Shown here: positions 1 through 5,899 of the stretch, piece by piece
How positions within the stretch are numbered: the first letter of the stretch is position 1
Layout of the letters: each line of letters opens with the position of its first letter
Origin: Rhodococcus sp. IITR03
GTDB lineage: Bacteria; Actinomycetota; Actinomycetes; Mycobacteriales; Mycobacteriaceae
Direction: 5' to 3'
DNA length: 7,439 nucleotides
NCBI GenBank assembly: GCA_001017865.1
Contig: LATQ01000172.1
Location: 1-7,439 of the forward strand
Translations under genes and position numbers: made by a program
The notes under the pieces: generated by a model
What the model was told of the DNA's origin: nothing
What the model saw: only the letters and a program-made list of their open reading frames with translations
The model's database searches: none

Positions 1-37
1 CCCGGCGGAGCACACCCAGCCGGCATCAATGCCACTG

Positions 38-697
38 CTAACCGCGAAGAGCCGGTTTTAGGCTCAGCGGGTGGCGTTTGTCAGGAAGGTGCGCACCAAG
101 TCCGGGCCCACGGCCGTGCAGGTCGCCAGATACGTGGGCGGCTGGCAGGAGATCGTCAAACACATCGGTTCCGCCCACACCGACGTCGAACTCGGCATGC
201 TTCTCGAACGCGCTCGCGCCTGGCTCGAACCCGACCAGCAGGCCCTCGATCTGGGCGTCACGCCTCAGATTCCCGTGGAAAATCCGCTGGTCACCGGGCA
301 GAGCGCACTGCTCGAACCTGAAGCTGAACCACATTTCGATGGTGCGAGCCGCGGGAGCTGGGTCGTCCAAGGATGAGCCTGCGCGCAGCGACGTGATGAG
401 CTCGTCGATGAGGCCAGAAGATTCCTCGTCCGAGAGGTAGCTCACCCGTGGAAAGGCCGCTTCGACGACGGTGCGGACAAGTCCCGGGTTGTTCGCGTGC
501 AGCAGGGCATCGACCATGGCAGTCGCCGCTGTCAGTACCGCACGTCCCTGCTCTGCCCGGGTCGCTGTCATCAGGACCAGGTCTTCGTGATCGCGTCGAG
601 TCACGCGCAGCGGGCGTGCGCCGGAGCGTTGCCAATCGGAGAGTGTCGCTTTCCCGTTGTTCTAGATGTCCGAGAACGGAACCTCCCGCGTCGACAT
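38..697 (-). pseudogene. Phd-like (prevent-host-death type) antitoxin, nonsense-mutated and 3'-truncated
   Basis: Reading down from ATG at 697-695 gives MSTREVPFSDI, then TAG (664-662), then the same frame continues with NNGKATLSDWQRSG, RPLRVTRRDHEDLVLMTATR and on through an acidic helical region to about position 331. This order (short beta start, 'NNGKATL', 'RRDxEDLVL', then a variable alpha-helical tail) matches actinobacterial Phd/YefM-like antitoxins as I know them; the family call is from recall, not a search. The stop removes the N-terminal DNA-binding strand unless translation restarts at GTG 604, which would lose the first 31 residues. Between about 331 and 259 the homology ends and the frame becomes the antisense of a transposase remnant, so the natural C-terminus and any downstream toxin are gone. 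A true relic is likely; a sequencing error at the TAG would not explain the 3' truncation. Confidence 0.7.
71..376 (+). pseudogene. IS1634-like (IS4-group) transposase, N-terminal remnant
   Basis: The plus-strand frame starting at GTG 71 gives AFVRKVRTKSG, TAVQVARYVGG, EIVKHIGSAHTD and LLERARAWL, ending in ALDLGV near position 259. This is the conserved N-terminus of actinobacterial IS1634-like transposases (MAFVRKVRT...QxVxHIGSAHT...LLxxAR...LDLG), which are normally several hundred residues long. Beyond about 259 the reading no longer resembles the family, and the frame stops at 374-376, so the DDE catalytic core is absent. It lies antiparallel to the 3' end of the Phd-like antitoxin relic and probably marks the event that truncated that locus. 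I could not define terminal inverted repeats; the 70 bases to its left may hold the IS end. Non-functional as a transposase. Confidence 0.75.
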
Positions 698-701
698 AAT
701 C

Positions 702-1916
702 TCAATCTACTTTCAAGGTGCATGTTCGACTGAGGCACGAGACGGAAACTTTGCTCACGTTCGCTCGACTACCGCAACAACACCGAGCTAACTCGATGCG
801 AACGATAGGCCTGGGCGCGGGCGATACCGTCGTCGTAGTCGTCGACGTATGGCCCTGTCCCCGGCGCATACTCGCCGCCGACGCAGTCAGGGTCGTATGC
901 CATGAACACCACGTCGGGACGACCGTCGTTGAAACGACGAAAGGTGTCATACTCCCACCCGTCGGGTGCGTAGTCATCGTTCCACCGCAATCGCGCGATG
1001 GGCACGAACCTGCGTCGGCGTAAAGCTTGGGAAGAACGGTGTCGAAGCAGTCCAGGCGTCGGCCGCCGCGCGCGGTGGCCTGAGAGAGCATCGATTGCAC
1101 GGCTTTCGGGTGCGCGCAGTCCTTGTGCGCGAACGCCGAAACGATCTCATCGCCCTTGAGCGCGACGCCGGCCTTTCCGTCATCGGTCACCAGCAGCCGC
1201 ATCTGCCGGTATTCGTCCTCGTCGTAGACGTATACCGATGCGGCGTAGGGATTCTTGTCGGTCAGCTCGAGCATCTGGGCGCGATAGACATCGGAGTCGG
1301 ACGGATCCAGCTCGTAGAGCGTCGGCGCCGACATCCCAGCGGAGGTGAAGCGTTCGCGCTCGGCATCGGACAGTGTGTGCTCGGCGATCGGCGTGACCTT
1401 GCGACCGTCGATCAGAATCCGAGCGCTTCGGCCTCCTCGATCTCCGGGTCGCTCCAGTAGTCCTCGATCTTCTTGCGTTGGTCCTCGGGAAGCTCCGGGC
1501 TCCACCCGTACTGTCTCCAGAACTTCTCGCGGCGTTCCTGCGTCATCGGTTGCTCGTTGTGCATCGTCGGTTCCTTCCTGATGGGTCTGTCTTGTGCGGG
1601 TGCGGCGCAGTGCGTCGGTTTGCTCGGCTCGTAGTTTTTCAGCATCTCGCAGGCGCTGGGTCAGCGCGTGCCGTGTGGTCGGGTCGGCGGTGGTAGCGAC
1701 GGCCGCGCGGAGTTCACTCTGGCCGCCAGGTGTGGCGTCGTACAACGCCACGGTCTGAGCGTGGTCGGCTTCGGCTGCGGTGAGTCGGTCTTGCAACCGG
1801 ACGTGAGTCTGGTTGTCGGCGAGCCTCGTGCGTGCCACCTCGACGCGGGCTACGGCTTTCGCGAGGCGGGCACGCATGTGCGGGGTGCAGCGCGGGCCGG
1901 GTTTGGGTTTACACAT
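702..1916 (-). CDS. MCKPKPGPRC coiled-coil protein whose frame runs on into the GNAT-like region
   Basis: ATG 1916 lies inside the end of the upstream gene (ATGTGTAA, eight-base overlap), indicating coupled translation. Residues 1-13 (MCKPKPGPRCTPH) carry Cys2, Cys10 and His13, then residues 14-110 form two long charged helices with RLAKAVARVEVARTRL, 'ALYDATPGGQ' and 'RDAEKLRAEQTDALRR'. This architecture recurs in actinobacterial mobile elements as a protein of unknown function (recall only). The credible part ends near 1586. After that the same frame stays open across the nested 50-aa gene and into the GNAT-like domain (from about residue 168), then past the frameshift at about 1008 to a stop at 702, with a meaningless last ~100 residues. 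Literal length 404 aa. Either the natural stop was lost or the coil-GNAT fusion is genuine; I favour a separate protein of about 110-120 residues. Confidence 0.5.
   Translation of the reverse strand: MCKPKPGPRCTPHMRARLAKAVARVEVARTRLADNQTHVRLQDRLTAAEADHAQTVALYDATPGGQSELRAAVATTADPTTRHALTQRLRDAEKLRAEQTDALRRTRTRQTHQEGTDDAQRATDDAGTPREVLETVRVEPGASRGPTQEDRGLLERPGDRGGRSARILIDGRKVTPIAEHTLSDAERERFTSAGMSAPTLYELDPSDSDVYRAQMLELTDKNPYAASVYVYDEDEYRQMRLLVTDDGKAGVALKGDEIVSAFAHKDCAHPKAVQSMLSQATARGGRRLDCFDTVLPKLYADAGSCPSRDCGGTMTTHPTGGSMTPFVVSTTVVPTWCSWHTTLTASAASMRRGQGHTSTTTTTVSPAPRPIVRIELARCCCGSRANVSKVSVSCLSRTCTLKVD
704..709 (-). promoter_or_regulatory. Candidate -10 (TAGATT) for leaderless transcription of the Phd-like antitoxin
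   Basis: On the minus strand TAGATT (TANNNT type) ends 7 bases before the A of ATG 697, so transcription would start at or next to the start codon. No Shine-Dalgarno sequence precedes that ATG, which fits a leaderless mRNA, a common arrangement in mycobacteria and relatives. No good -35 was found. It lies in the 71-base gap after the GNAT-like gene. Confidence 0.3.
769..1415 (-). pseudogene. GNAT-like domain protein of phage/plasmid type, one-base frameshift
   Basis: From about 1415 the frame reads APTLYELDP, NPYAASVYVYDEDEY, LLVTDDGKAGVALKGDEIVSAF, QATARGGRRLDCFDTVLPKLYADAG and then must shift at about 1008 to continue as VPIARLRWNDDYAPDGWEYD, FRRFNDGRPDVVFMAYDP to TAG at 769-771. Restoring one T (GGTTCGTG to GGTTTCGTG, 1010-1003) joins the halves with a Phe exactly where the beta strand 'AGF' is expected. 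The strand-helix order (ALKGDEIVSAF, helix, 'GGRRLDCFD', 'LYADAGF') looks like an acetyltransferase (GNAT) fold; I see no certain acetyl-CoA loop, so catalysis is unproven. No ATG or GTG lies near the 5' end: CTG 1415-1413 would overlap the upstream stop as CTGA, or ATG near 1334 gives a shorter form. Last gene of the FGase operon. Confidence 0.6.
1412..1564 (-). CDS. 50-residue hypothetical protein nested within the longer reading frame
   Basis: ATG 1564-1562 is preceded at seven bases by AGGAAGGA, the best ribosome binding site in this operon. The product is small, charged and rich in Trp: MTQERREKFWRQYGW, SPELPEDQRKKIEDYWSDPE, EEAEALGF. Its composition (regular amphipathic helices, Pro-bounded, aromatic) is far more protein-like than the Arg/Gly-rich product of the overlapping frame. 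It ends with TGA 1414-1412, which overlaps a possible CTG start of the GNAT-like gene by four bases, suggesting translational coupling. A second in-frame ATG seven codons in (MTQ...) is an alternative start but lacks a good ribosome binding site. I recognise no family; a small partner or adaptor of the neighbouring proteins is conceivable. Confidence 0.6.
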   Translation of the reverse strand: MHNEQPMTQERREKFWRQYGWSPELPEDQRKKIEDYWSDPEIEEAEALGF

Positions 1917-2725
1917 CGGCGGCCACCTGCGCAGCAATCGCCTCGATGAGGACGGCGAGGGCGCGGCCGAGCCGGTCGACGCGCGCAGCATGGGGGGTAC
2001 GCGGATCGGTGAGGTAGACATCGCGGCGCAGCTCGATCATCACCGAGGACACGCGATCATCGCGGCCGTAGTGGCGCAGCGGCACGTAACTTCCCGAGTA
2101 CGGGGTGTTCTCGGCGATCTGGTCGATTTCGAGCAGGGACGCGAACGCGTTACGGACGGCGTCGCTCAACCATGTTGGGGTGTGGACTGGGTCGGTGCCG
2201 ATGCACAGTGCCGGACGTTCGGCAGTGGGGTCCTCGAAGCCGGAGGGGGCGGCGGGATAGGAGTGCAGGTCGATGATCACCGCGCGCCCGCATGTGTGTA
2301 GGCGGTCGTCGACTGCTGCGGTGACTGCGTCGGCGTAGGGACGGAAGTAGGTGTCGAGCAGGTTTGCGGCGCGGGGGGTACGGTTCGGTGCGCAGTGGCG
2401 TGCCGGTGCAGGTGCGGGTGTAGACGGCGCCGCGGCCGAAGGCGTTGGCCGGTTCGCTGGCGTCGGGGAATCGTTCGGGGTCGATCACCAGTCGCGAGAG
2501 GGTGTTGACGACGGTCGTCGGTTTCAGGCGGGTGTGGCGTAGTGCGGCTGCTGCGATCTCGTCGGTGGCGGTGTCGGTTGCTTCGTCGAGTTCGGCGGCG
2601 AGTTCGACATCGGTCAGCAGCAGGTCCGGTCGCAGTTCGAGGGGGATGATGCGCGAGGCGTGCGGTATGTGGAGCAGTACCGGTGAGCGGTCGTCTCCTC
2701 GTGTGATGAGTGCGGAGCTGGGCAC
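1909..2725 (-). pseudogene. N-formylglutamate amidohydrolase family enzyme, frameshifted at a C6 run
   Basis: From GTG 2725, with GAGAAGAG seven bases upstream, the frame reads PVLLHIPHASR, DEATDTATDEI, NTLSRLVIDPERFPDA, GRGAVYTRT up to LRTEPY. It then breaks in CCCCCC (plus-strand G run 2373-2378); removing one C restores YPRAANLLDTYFRPYADAV, VIIDLHSYP, YSGSYVPLRHYG and SSVMIELRRDVYL to TAA 1911-1909. Restored length 271 aa, normal for the family. HIPHASR, DEATD, VxxxSRLVxDxER, DLHSYP and the final IELRRD motif are those of the N-formylglutamate amidohydrolase (PF05013) family, metal-dependent hydrolases of the HutG type. No histidine-degradation genes are nearby, so the substrate may differ from formylglutamate. 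As sequenced the enzyme is cut at about residue 117. First gene of a four-gene overlapping operon. Confidence 0.8.
2373..2378 (-). other. C6 homopolymer at the frameshift of the FGase gene
   Basis: Six G on the plus strand (six C in the gene). Five would keep the N-formylglutamate amidohydrolase frame open along its whole length. Confidence 0.7.
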
Positions 2726-3215
2726 GTCGTGTCTCTTCTCTGTTGTGGCCTCGCAGCGGAGTTGCGTGCAGTAGGAGGGCCAGGGACGCGAATTGTCCTC
2801 GAGAGGGTGATGATTCACCAAGCAGGTGGGACGCGGATCGTTTCGGTCGGTGTGCTGGCAACCTGGTGCTACACGATTAGGTGCGTGCATGCGTGCGCCG
2901 GGCTGGCATCGAAGGGTCGTCGCTCGTCGACGCTCAACCTAGCCACGATCATGCGTCTCGTACGCCGGCTGTGAAAGCTGCTGCGAGGCGACGAACGAGG
3001 ATTGCGTATTGAGCCTTCAGCGGGATCAGAATCCGTGCGCAACCCGTTCGCATGGCTGGGCTGATCGATTCGAGCGGCAACCGTCGACAAAGTCGCGCTC
3101 GAGCTTCGTCCGGAGCGAGCTTCTTGAGATCGCGGGACGATCGGTCGACGAGATCGCCGCGCGGCTGAGCACTGATTCCAACGGTGGTGACACCGGTGCA
3201 CACGGCCAGGACCGT
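2726..3215. other. 490-base gap without a confident gene
   Basis: This gap separates the RES toxin stop from the FGase start and must hold the promoter of the FGase operon, but no clear -35/-10 pair can be named. On the plus strand about 3110-3170 reads LLEIAGRSVDEIAARLSTD, which resembles the start of a resolvase-type helix-turn-helix and could be a decayed fragment; it has no supporting context. A minus-strand ORF 3203-2949 (84 aa) has no recognisable motif and a poor start. A short inverted repeat CGGTG-gtga-CACCG (3182-3195) follows the toxin gene but has no T-run. Confidence 0.4.
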
Positions 3216-3959
3216 TTACTCCTCGCCCTCCGGGTTGGGTTCACCCAGTACGACACCCGCGCTGATGAACAGGGTGCGTGCGATGTCGTACCTCAGAGAG
3301 GCGTCACGGACCGGGGCACGCATGTCGACGAAGGAGTACGCCCCAGGTCCGGTCAGCGGCCCTTGTGGGCGTTGTACGAGGAGCAGGGCCGTGCTGTGGG
3401 TGTCGTTGCGGCATGGGTATGCCAGGCCGTGGAGGTGGGGGTTTCGGGAGAGGATGGCGTGTGCGACGCGGCGGCTCCACCCGTAGTCCCGGCGCGTGCA
3501 GCTATGGATGCTGCTGGTCAGTCCGATTTTCCGCAGATGTGGGTCGCGCAGGGCGGCGACGTCGAGGTCGACGTGCAGTTGCCATCGCACCAATGCTCGC
3601 CCGTCGACCTGGACGGCGGGAATGATGCGGCTGGCCGGGACTTTCTTCGCGCGCAGGATCCCTTCGGCGACCGCCCCGCCGAGAGTGGGTGAGCAGTACA
3701 CGTACCCACCGTGTGCGTGGTCGAGGGGATCGAATCGGCCTTGGTGGCCGAGTTCGGCTCCGGTGGGGTGCTCGTGGTGTGGCGAGATGTTCGGGTTGAA
3801 CGTCGACACGTCGTAGGGCGGGTCGAGTTCGACGAACCGCCATAGTGTCGTGCCGGCCGGCACGGTCATGACTTCGACGGCGGAGCCGTTGTAGAAGTCG
3901 TCGTCCTCGGGACGGTGGAGCGGAAGCTCTGGGTGGTCGTTGGTGGGGTGTTCGCTCAC
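3216..3959 (-). CDS. RES-domain toxin (NAD+-consuming, MbcT-like) of a RES-Xre pair
   Basis: Starts at GTG 3959-3957, overlapping the antitoxin TGA as GTGA; 247 aa. The RES domain is clear: Arg41 in TLWRFVELD, then STFNP, the strand GGYVYCSPTLGGAVAEGILR with Glu99, IGLTSS and RRDYGWSRRVAHAI, NPHLHGLAYPC, and Ser189 in THSTALLLV. Arg, Glu and Ser are the residues that name the family (PF08808). Characterised members such as Mycobacterium tuberculosis MbcT degrade cellular NAD+ and are neutralised by a cognate Xre/MbcA antitoxin; this one should act in the cytosol the same way. The N-terminal ~35 residues and the C-terminal helix (RYDIARTLFISAGVVL) frame the domain. All three signature residues and the full frame are intact, so it is likely active when not bound. 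Confidence 0.9.
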   Translation of the reverse strand: MSEHPTNDHPELPLHRPEDDDFYNGSAVEVMTVPAGTTLWRFVELDPPYDVSTFNPNISPHHEHPTGAELGHQGRFDPLDHAHGGYVYCSPTLGGAVAEGILRAKKVPASRIIPAVQVDGRALVRWQLHVDLDVAALRDPHLRKIGLTSSIHSCTRRDYGWSRRVAHAILSRNPHLHGLAYPCRNDTHSTALLLVQRPQGPLTGPGAYSFVDMRAPVRDASLRYDIARTLFISAGVVLGEPNPEGEE

Positions 3960-4933
3960 ATTCCTGCCGTCAGGTCGTCGAGTGCTGCGTCGAGGAGCTG
4001 TTCGTCCAGGGTGCCGGTGGCCAGAGCTGCTGCCGGTGTCATGTTGTCGAGGATGTCGTTGTCCTCGAACCACCATGACAAGGTGCCCCACGGATCGTTG
4101 AATGCGCCGAGTCGCATGTTGGCGCGTTCGACGAGGGGGTGGATGCCGCCGCGGGAATCGAACTGGAAGGCCGGGAAACGGAATCCGTTGGCCACTTTGA
4201 GCGCGAGCAGCTTCGATTCTTTGCGCCGCTCGTGCGCGATGGTCCGGGAGGTCGACTGGCCTGTGCGGGAGAGCCGGCTTGAGGCCTCCTGCGCCGAGTA
4301 GGTGTCGCGGTGCAGGTCGATCGGCGGCGTGTACTCGAACGGACCTGCCGAGGTGGGAATGGTCACCGGCTCGCGCGGCGCCGCTACGGGTTCCGACTTC
4401 GCGGGGGTAGCCGTCGTTGTGGCGGCAGGTTCGAGGGTGACCCGCACGCTGAGCAGGGGCCCTTGTCGCTCGATTTCGACACGGCGCTGCGCCTGGGCGG
4501 AGGCCTCGGACAACTTATCCAGCACGTACGCGCGGATGAGGGTGTCGTGCGCTTCCGGAGCGGCTCCGAAGGACACCTTCTTCGACACGGCGGCAGCACC
4601 GTTCGAGGCAAGGTACGAAGCGACGAGTCCGTCGATGATGCGATCGAGGCGCGCAGCGGTTGCTGCGGTCACTTTCCGCGTGCGCCCCGGACTGTCCGGT
4701 GAGCCGGGTCGAGGTTTGACCAGTCCAGGGATGCGGCCGCCTCGTCGCACGGACGGGACCGAATCCTGTGCGGGGCGGGTGCCTGGGGTCTGCGCGGGTG
4801 GATTGCCGTCATCGCGGACGGTGACGGCGGTGGCTGCCACCAGCGGCGCGTGCATATGGCGGCATGCCTTGGCTCGCTTGATCGCGGCTGCCTGGGCTGC
4901 CTTCCGGTGCAGGTCACTGCGTGAGTGTGCCAT
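3956..4933 (-). CDS. Xre/MbcA/ParS-type antitoxin with a long N-terminal extension
   Basis: ATG 4933 follows GGAGGAGG at four bases; GTG 4936 would be too close to it. The product is 325 aa. Residues ~211-260 (YSAQEASSRL, then AHERRKESKLLALKVANGF and RFPAFQFD) form the DNA-binding part of RES-associated antitoxins. Residues ~262-325 (GIHPLVERANM, DPWGTLSWWFEDNDILDNMT, PAAALATG, EQLLDAAL) are the Xre/MbcA/ParS toxin-binding domain that caps the RES active site. Usual relatives are about 110-170 aa. Here residues 1-200 add a basic segment (DLHRKAAQAAAIKRAKACRH), a Pro-rich linker (41-85), a helical block (RLDRIIDGLVASYLAS ... ERQGPLLSVRVTLEPA, ~94-170) and a second Pro/Ala linker. I do not recognise this extension. 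Likely autorepressor through the sites at 4946-5002. Confidence 0.85.
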   Translation of the reverse strand: MAHSRSDLHRKAAQAAAIKRAKACRHMHAPLVAATAVTVRDDGNPPAQTPGTRPAQDSVPSVRRGGRIPGLVKPRPGSPDSPGRTRKVTAATAARLDRIIDGLVASYLASNGAAAVSKKVSFGAAPEAHDTLIRAYVLDKLSEASAQAQRRVEIERQGPLLSVRVTLEPAATTTATPAKSEPVAAPREPVTIPTSAGPFEYTPPIDLHRDTYSAQEASSRLSRTGQSTSRTIAHERRKESKLLALKVANGFRFPAFQFDSRGGIHPLVERANMRLGAFNDPWGTLSWWFEDNDILDNMTPAAALATGTLDEQLLDAALDDLTAGM

Positions 4934-4945
4934 CACACCTCCTCC

Positions 4946-5002
4946 ATCCGTACAGTCCGAACGATCCGTACGTCATCGTACCGCAACGCCACAGTGTCCA
5001 CT
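4946..5002 (-). promoter_or_regulatory. Promoter and operator-like repeats of the RES-Xre operon
   Basis: On the minus strand TACGAT (4980-4975) is a good actinobacterial -10, about 40 bases before the antitoxin ATG; the -35 is weak (TGGACA at 5000-4995 is spaced only 14). Around it ATCCGTAC occurs at 4946-4953 and 4964-4971 (18-base period), and ATCGTACC at 4975-4982 puts a third GTAC ten bases further on. AGTG-tc-CACT (4993-5002) is a small inverted repeat in the -35 region. Sites overlapping -10, -35 and the transcribed leader fit autorepression by the antitoxin. Confidence 0.5.
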
Positions 5003-5029
5003 ACGCCGTCGATACGCACCGCATTCACT

Positions 5030-5054
5030 CCGGTTGCTTCCCTGCCGCAACCGG
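5030..5054. repeat. Inverted repeat CCGGTTGC / GCAACCGG
   Basis: Perfect 8-bp arms (5030-5037 and 5047-5054) with a 9-base spacer, in the gap between the DUF2637-HTH gene and the antitoxin gene. There is no T-run after it on the minus strand, so a classical terminator is doubtful. Both arms contain the GTTGC pentamer that is enriched in this part of the window, so an operator or protein-binding site is an alternative. Confidence 0.55.
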
Positions 5055-5116
5055 GGGTTTGCCCAGTGCACTCGTGATCCCCAGACCACCCGGCGACCCC
5101 ACTCCGATCGTGTGAG

Positions 5117-5899
5117 TCATGCCGGTTGCAGCTCGCGGACCATCTCAGTGGCGTCGGCGGCTGGTAAGGGCGGCACCGTAAATCCTTCGGTTACAGCGGC
5201 GGCAACGAACAGACGCCAACGGCGACTGACGGTCGACTTGTCGACGTGCAACCGCCGCGCAACCTGGGTCTGCCGCAGATGCGGTTCGTCGATGAGCATG
5301 GCGGCAACGTGCTTCACCGGGTCGGTGAAATCGCCGTCGGCGAGGAACTGATGCAGCCCGGCCGGGGTTTGCGGGTAGCCGTTGCGCGTGGCATCGCCGC
5401 CGCGGTGGTCCACGGCAACATCGGCAACAGGAATCTCATCGGAGGTGGCCATCGCTGCAACACCGGACTCCGCGGACTCGTTCTGTGATGCACCGTGTGG
5501 TGCGTGGCGCCGGTCAGGTGCGCCAACCTCGGACGTCGCATTCTGCGGCGTCGCCGCCGCAACGAGCGTGGTTTCCCGCTCCAACGCCTTCTCTGCTTCC
5601 CCGCGGGCCGATGCAACGCTGGTGTCCGTGCGGTGCACGACATGATCCACCGTTGCAGCATCACGGCGTTGGGTGCGTTCGTCGATGACAACCTGCAACA
5701 TCATGGTGAACAGGTGAAACAGTGCCAGCCACAACAGCGGGAAGATCGCCGCAATGACCGCGGCAATGGCTGGGGGTTGTGGGATGAAGTCGAGCATCTC
5801 CCCTGCTGCAACGCGCTCGAGGTTGCGGGCGGCGAGTTGATACGAGTGGTACGAGTTGCCCACCACACTCAACGCGACGGTGACGACCGCCAAGCTCAT
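5117..5899 (-). CDS. C-terminal half of a DUF2637-type membrane protein with helix-turn-helix
   Basis: ATG 5899 gives 260 aa. Residues 1-12 (MSLAVVTVALSVVGN) and ~42-72 (PPAIAAVIAAIFPLLWLALF and on) are TM segments 3 and 4 of a DUF2637 unit; NSYHSYQLAARNL lies between. A charged, variable linker (73-190) leads to DPVKHVAAMLIDEPHL, RQTQVARRLHVDKSTVSRRW (208-229), a clear helix-turn-helix, then a short Pro-rich tail. DUF2637/SpdB-like proteins are encoded by actinobacterial conjugative plasmids, where SpdB proteins aid plasmid spread. The start overlaps the stop of the upstream half as ATGA, which could permit coupled synthesis of two two-TM proteins. The residues just before the ATG in this frame (ARRYC) fit the family, so I think one frameshifted gene (356 aa restored) is more likely than two genes. 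Confidence 0.65.
   Translation of the reverse strand: MSLAVVTVALSVVGNSYHSYQLAARNLERVAAGEMLDFIPQPPAIAAVIAAIFPLLWLALFHLFTMMLQVVIDERTQRRDAATVDHVVHRTDTSVASARGEAEKALERETTLVAAATPQNATSEVGAPDRRHAPHGASQNESAESGVAAMATSDEIPVADVAVDHRGGDATRNGYPQTPAGLHQFLADGDFTDPVKHVAAMLIDEPHLRQTQVARRLHVDKSTVSRRWRLFVAAAVTEGFTVPPLPAADATEMVRELQPA

Noticed and set aside
966..1460. 164-aa plus-strand ORF
   Set aside because: Antisense to the GNAT-like and 50-aa genes, no recognisable domain.
2277..2861. 194-aa minus-strand ORF overlapping the FGase gene
   Set aside because: His/Arg/Thr-rich shadow of the FGase frame; the FGase motifs lie in the other frames.
3182..3195. CGGTG-gtga-CACCG inverted repeat as terminator of the RES-Xre operon
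   Set aside because: Five-base stem and no following T-run; too weak to call.
2949..3203. 84-aa minus-strand ORF in the gap downstream of the toxin
   Set aside because: No motif, no good ribosome binding site and no conserved feel; kept only as a remark on the gap.
3009..3692. 227-aa plus-strand ORF
   Set aside because: Most of it is antisense to the well supported RES toxin gene, with no family-like sequence over that part.
4302..5351. 349-aa plus-strand ORF
   Set aside because: Antisense to the antitoxin and the DUF2637-HTH gene; Arg/Ser/Cys-rich product typical of a shadow frame.
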